From: Strongylocentrotus droebachiensis
Lineage: Eukaryota > Echinodermata > Echinoidea > Camarodonta > Strongylocentrotidae
Length of the DNA: 64,000 nucleotides
Assembly (NCBI GenBank): GCA_035222895.1
Contig: JAVYIG010002757.1
Span: 124,001-188,000, forward strand
Direction of reading: 5' to 3'
The notes under the pieces are model-generated. The model was not told the origin of the DNA and did not search any database. It saw nothing but the letters and a program-made list of their open reading frames with translations. A program made the translations under genes and the position numbers. Positions 41,101-47,100 of the stretch are shown here, piece by piece (position 1 is the stretch's first letter; every line of letters begins with the position of its first letter).

Positions 41101-44100
41101 AAAGCTAGTCCGACCAAAGGGCGCTGAGTTGTAGCCTTGCTGGAGTATTAAATTAGTCTGAGATGCGATTAACCCAAGAATTTCAGACTGGGTATGAATT
41201 GTTACATCGCTGAAATCTAGGAGGAAATTATGAACAAATAATCAAAAGAACTCACAATTGACGTGACATTGGCAAAGTACGTAAAAAAGTGTACAAACGG
41301 ATACATTTTGGGGCATGTAATTAAAGAAAAGAATGCAGTAATGAATAAATACTCATCCAAGTGGCCGGGGAGGGATGTCGTGATAGCTTTGAAAGAATGA
41401 AAACATGCATTTTTAGAGAATAAAAAACAACATAATTATATGTAAATATATTCAAGATTGATTGTCATGGTAAACATACTGTCACCAGATGAGTATTCGT
41501 TGTGTTAAATCAAAGGAAGCAATAACCAAGCGATAACTTATCAACCTCTTCATGAAATGAAAATCATGGAGTATCTATTAATCTTTACCGTAGAAGTACT
41601 CTCAATGACGGGTAATTATTCATCGTATTGAATAAAAGCAAGCAATAACTTAACATTATTATATCAACCACTTTCTGAAATGTAAGTCCCGGAATACCCT
41701 GCTGGAAAGGACACACTCATTCACACTCATTCACAGTGTGAATCACACTGTGAATTACAGTGTGCTCCACAATGTTAAATTGGGGCGTTTTCACATTGTG
41801 GTCGATACGTTTCACACTGTGGTTCACAGTGTGGATAACCGGAAAAGGAAAAAACACACTCATTCACGCTCATTCACAGTGTGAATCACACTGTGTTTCA
41901 CACTGTGAATCACAGTGTGCTCTACAGTGTTAAATTGGGGCGTTTTCACATTGTGCTCGATTCGTTTCACACTGTGGTTCACAGTGTGGATAACCGGAAA
42001 AGGAAAGAACTCACACTCATTCATACTCATTCACAGTGTGAATCACACTGTGTTTCACACTGTGTTCACAGTGTGAATGAGTGCGAATGAGTTTGTTCTT
42101 TCCAGCAGGGTAGTTACATTGATTCGAAATAATCATCAACCGCGTCAAATCCTTACCCCCATAAGTTCCCAAAAGTACAGTATGACCAGAACCGTTCCGG
42201 AATGCACGATTAAGAGTGCCGTTTTCAGCGTCAATCCAAAAGATGAGGTCCTCCTTCGGGCTATAGGCCACAGCTACAGGACGGTGTACATTCGGGATTG
42301 GTAGCGGGCGGAAATCTAAGGAATCAGCACTGCTTTCGAAGATAACCCCAGCTTCCTCGTCACAGACAAAAATCAAAGGTGCATATTTCGATCCTGTTTT
42401 GTAAAGAGAGAGAGGCTTTTAACAATAAACGAGAAACATATCTCCATCTAATAGGTATCAGATTTTCTAAAGTTTTGATTCATAATTTCCAACGTACTAC
42501 CCAAAACAAAGAAATATAGGGAAGCTGAAATCCAGACTTGTGCATAACTTCGATGTGTAGGGTCTAATATATTTTTTTCCACGAACACTTTACTCAATGC
42601 CAGGATAAATGACTAGATGAAAGTTGTGATTCCTGGGAATCCCACAGCTTCTCATCAGAGTGAGAAAGAGAGAGAGAGAAACATTCTGGACGGAGCCTGT
42701 GAGATTCTTAAATTCATGTTCCTTTGACACATTTCTGGATCCTCCCCCCCCCCGAAAAAAGAAAGACACAAAATAAAAGATATAAAGAAAGAAGAGAGAA
42801 AGAAACTTAATCTTTCGTGTCCTGCGTTATGCCCAAAGCCTTGACCAACACTATATTTTCATTACCATTATACTGATTGTATTCGACATTTAATACATTG
42901 TATCAATTTGGTCAACTTGTAGTTAGTTACTTAAACCTCAAGAACTAAGTAACATGGGAAGTATTTATTGGTTGTAGGCTCCAGAGGGTACCACAATTTT
43001 GCAAATCTAAAAGGATTGTGGAAATGAACAAGGAACAAAGTACAGAAGGGATAGTAGGCGATTGATCTCCGAAGATAACAAACGACATTTTCTTCCTCAA
43101 CGTTTAAAACATTGAGTACATATTTTGATCAATAATACGGGCTTTATATATTGGCAACCATATGACGTTATGAGTGTTGCTTTTTATGGTTTATTTTTTG
43201 AAAATGATTTAGATTTAATGATTTAATTTGCACGCCAAAGATTTTGCCACCGCTCACGAAGTTGCTGCCGGAGCCTGAAAAATCGATCGGCGGTTATACG
43301 ATATGCCCACGTCACACTGTCCCGAAGTTGACATAAGATGGACACGCGATGAAGAAAATTTGAACTTCGCACGAAGATGGCCCCGAACTTGGTCAACAGC
43401 CGAAACAAGTACGATGCCTACAGAAGGTCACACGATGGCACCCGAATCACTCACGAAGGCAACACGAAGATGTGAATTTGTAATAAGAAGTGTACCCGCA
43501 GGCCACTCGAAGGCCACACAATGGCTACACGACGTGGTATTGAGAGTACGATGCGTTCTAACTTGGTCACGAAGGCGTCACGTGACCTACCGTTGGTATA
43601 AAACCTTCGACCGACGGTGGGAAATTCAATTGCTGATCGGAAATTAATGATGCTAAGATAAGGGGCGTCGGAGCGACTTCCAAATTGGGGGATGGGACCA
43701 ACAAAATGAGGGCATATTCTGGAGAAAAAAAGGGCACCTACAAAGGAAAATCTCAAATAAAAAATATACAAGTTGTTAGACATGGGTATGTACCCCTATA
43801 CATCGTGGTTACATTAACAGGGATGCTTTCAATATATTTATTTCTCTTTGTTCATCATTTAAGATATTGTTTAAGCATCATACTTTGCATTTGGGTATGA
43901 TGGTTTGAATATTTATATGCGAACGAGGAAAAAAATTAAGATTTTTAAAAAGAAATCGCCCTAATATTCACTTTAAATTAGTGGCACGTTTGTAAAGAGA
44001 AGAAAAGGGGACACTTATCGAAAAGGATAGGACACTTATTTCTTATACCTGAAATTAAGCACTCGATCACCAGGTATTAAAAAGGCACTTATGACAATGT

Positions 44101-47100
44101 TAAATGGGAATTTGTCGACGGAATTGGGGCACCCATCAGATTTTGATAGAGGCATTTATACGAGTTGAAAATTGGAATTAATGAAAATGGGATAGGTCCT
44201 TTATTAGACAGGAAAAGGGGCACGTATCATTGTTAAAAAGGAAATTATCAGAGGTGTAAAGTGGCATTATGCCCCTGAAAAGAGGCACTGACTAAATATG
44301 AAAAGGGGTGCTTATAAGAATGAAAATGGACACTTTTAATAGGTGAAAAGGGGGCATTTATGAGAAGGGGAAGGAGCTCTTTTGTTTTAATGGAGGTAAT
44401 TATCATACGGAAAAGGGGGCACTTATTAGATTGGGAAAGGGGCACACATGAAAATAAAAGGTGTGCTTATGGGAGTTAAAGTGGGTAGTTATTACAAGGG
44501 AAAGAGGCACTTCCTACAAAGGAAAAGAAGCACTGGTCAAAGTAAAAGGGCCACCTCTCAAATTTGAATAGGGTAATTATCAAAGATGAAGGGGGGCACT
44601 TGTCAAAAGAGAAATGGACACTTTTTAAGGTAAAATGGGCCCTTTTGCACTGTAAAAAATGGCACTTCTTACGAGGATATAGGGGCACTTTTCCTACTTT
44701 AAAAATTAGGGCACTTTCGGGGTACTTAAAAAGCCTCTTGCTATGAGGCTGGCTTTTTATATTTATTTATTCATTCATTCAAAATGGTTTATTTCAAATA
44801 AAACTTTCATCGCGGCGTTTAGCCGTATTACAAAAGTTTACAAACAAAATTAAAAACACATGATGTAATATAAAACATCGCATAACATGATATATTGAAT
44901 CTGAAAAACAAATCAGTATGGATACGAGAAATATACCTTATTGCAATATTATGTACACTTTATCATGAACAATGGGAAACGCTTGAGCTTCTTAAATTCG
45001 GCTGTCTTCGCCGACACCGTGGTCCCATCCGGATGTCATCGTACTATAATACGATTGCTACACGATGGTATTGCGAGGGTTTCACGTAGTCGTGTTGCCT
45101 TCCGAAGACATTCGGGCAGCTTCTTGTATATTGCGTATTGTCTTCGTGAGGCGATAAGTGCCCGATGGCACCGATGATCACACAAAGTAATTACGAAGAT
45201 GACACGATTTGACAAGATGCCCTCACGATGGCCTTACGAAGGGCAACATGGACTCACAAATACAACACGAAAATGAACCTTGGCAAGGTCTTCGGGCAAT
45301 TTTTTGGCACGCTAAAGATTTTGCCACCGCTCACGAAGTTGCTGCCGGAGCCTGAAAAATCGACCGGCGGTCATACGTTTGCCTCAGATGCCCGATGTGT
45401 TTACGATCAGACCCGAATTTGGAATTTTCCTTCATCGTGTGTCCATCTTATGTCAACTTCAGGACAGTGTGACGCGGGCATGACGACAGCGTAATACAAC
45501 GTTTGAGTTGTGGGTTCGAATATGAGTATTTATTCAGTTCTATTTTTTTGCCTTTATGAATAGTGAGGCAAAGCAATAAATAATCAAAGTCTCATTGTTT
45601 GTGACCTCTTTTCAAGCTTTCGTGGCTAAACTAGCTAACAGTTAGACTCTCTGCGAGCGCGTTTATTGAAATTAAAGCCGTAAAACCACAGGCTGTCGTG
45701 TAAAGAATAAATACGCGTCCCAAATAGGAGGGGAGCGTTACCGTTCATGCAACAGCGCATAACCAGGGTATGGCATAACCAAGAAAACATACACACACAC
45801 ACACACACGCACTCTCGTACACAAACAAGCACCCATGCACGCACAATACCTACATAAACACACTGCATCATACTCATGCGCGGGGGCACTGATATATGAC
45901 ACCTATCCCCTGAACTTGCTATTGATTGAGCTACGATGTGAGGATAAAAGGTGGGTTTGCATGATTATTATAACCCTATCGCTAATCATAACGGTTACCA
46001 TGTGCACATGAACAGGTTTAGCTAGCTAGACTCTTCACGAGCGCGTTTATTGAAATTAAAGCCGTAAAAATCACTGAATGTCGTGTAAAGAAGAAAAAGA
46101 AACGCGTTGGTGACATGAGGGGGGGGGGGGGGGGTAGGGGCACCTTTTTAGGTCAGCCATTGAATTTTTTTAATTTTTTTAATTTTTTTAATAAAATTGT
46201 TAATATTTTTTTTTGGCGGAGGCACGTGTCCCCTGTGCCCCCCTGGATCCGCCACTGAATGATATACATTAAATATATCATACCAACAAAATTTGCAGGG
46301 CCGCTTCCCAGGGCCATGGTAAGTATACGAGAAAAAGAAAACAATCAATTTCACATTATGTACATGTATATGTTTCATTAATGTTCACAAGATAACATGA
46401 GATAGCATAACACAACAAAAAACCTGTCGAGGGCGCTGTATGGGCAACTAAATGCAAATTTAAATAATACCTGCTATTTCTGAAACGCTTGAGGGTAACT
46501 ACATATTTTGGAGCTGATTTTTAATAAAAAGAAATAAAATAATTAATATAAAGTCATAACAAGATCTTCAAAGATTAGACCATTTAGGGTTATGTTTAGA
46601 AACCTATGAGTTGACTTTGAAAAAATGGGTGTCCCTGGAAAAAGGAAACCCTAATGTATGTGATAAGCAGTCAATAAATGGAAATATTTTTCATTATATT
46701 CCCATGTTAACACATTTATACATCATGCAATAGGTCATGTTATAAAATGGCTCTAGTATTTTAAGCATCGTGATTGGTCAATACGCGTCACATGGCATTG
46801 ACAAATTTTTGATGCAAGCACGATTTTGCAGAAATGAGTGCAGAAAAAGCGCAGTAAAAAGTTATATTGCACGGTGCGTACGCGTGACCATGGAGATCCA
46901 CTGCGCGCGCGTACGTGTAGTACGCGCTCCCTCGAGTGCATTGCAATTATTGTAGGCTACGCGTAGCTAATATTGTACGCTCCACCATGATCCCCAGCGC
47001 AATGTACGCGTAGCTTAGCTCTAGCTAGCTAGCTAGAGCGGCAAGCGGGGTATTATTAAAAAGCAAAATTTTATTTTACTTTTGCCTTGGATTTAGGCCT

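Larger units (their letters stand above)
30640..42750 (-). repeat. Segmental duplication, block 2
   Basis: Partner of 16070-30090. Copy-specific insertions here are the two small inverted-repeat elements at 40826-41004 and 41697-42110. The minisatellite at 39.1-39.5 kb is longer than in block 1. Confidence 0.9.

Noticed and set aside
42017-42110. Extension of the propeller exon through CACTGTG repeats
   Set aside because: The donor GTAAGG at 42156-42151 ends the exon, and the downstream DNA is the MITE, absent from the other block.
44728-44758. Terminator-like hairpin with T-run
   Set aside because: AAAAAGCC and GGCTTTTT pair, but a bacterial-type terminator has no role here. It is likely part of the composite repeat.
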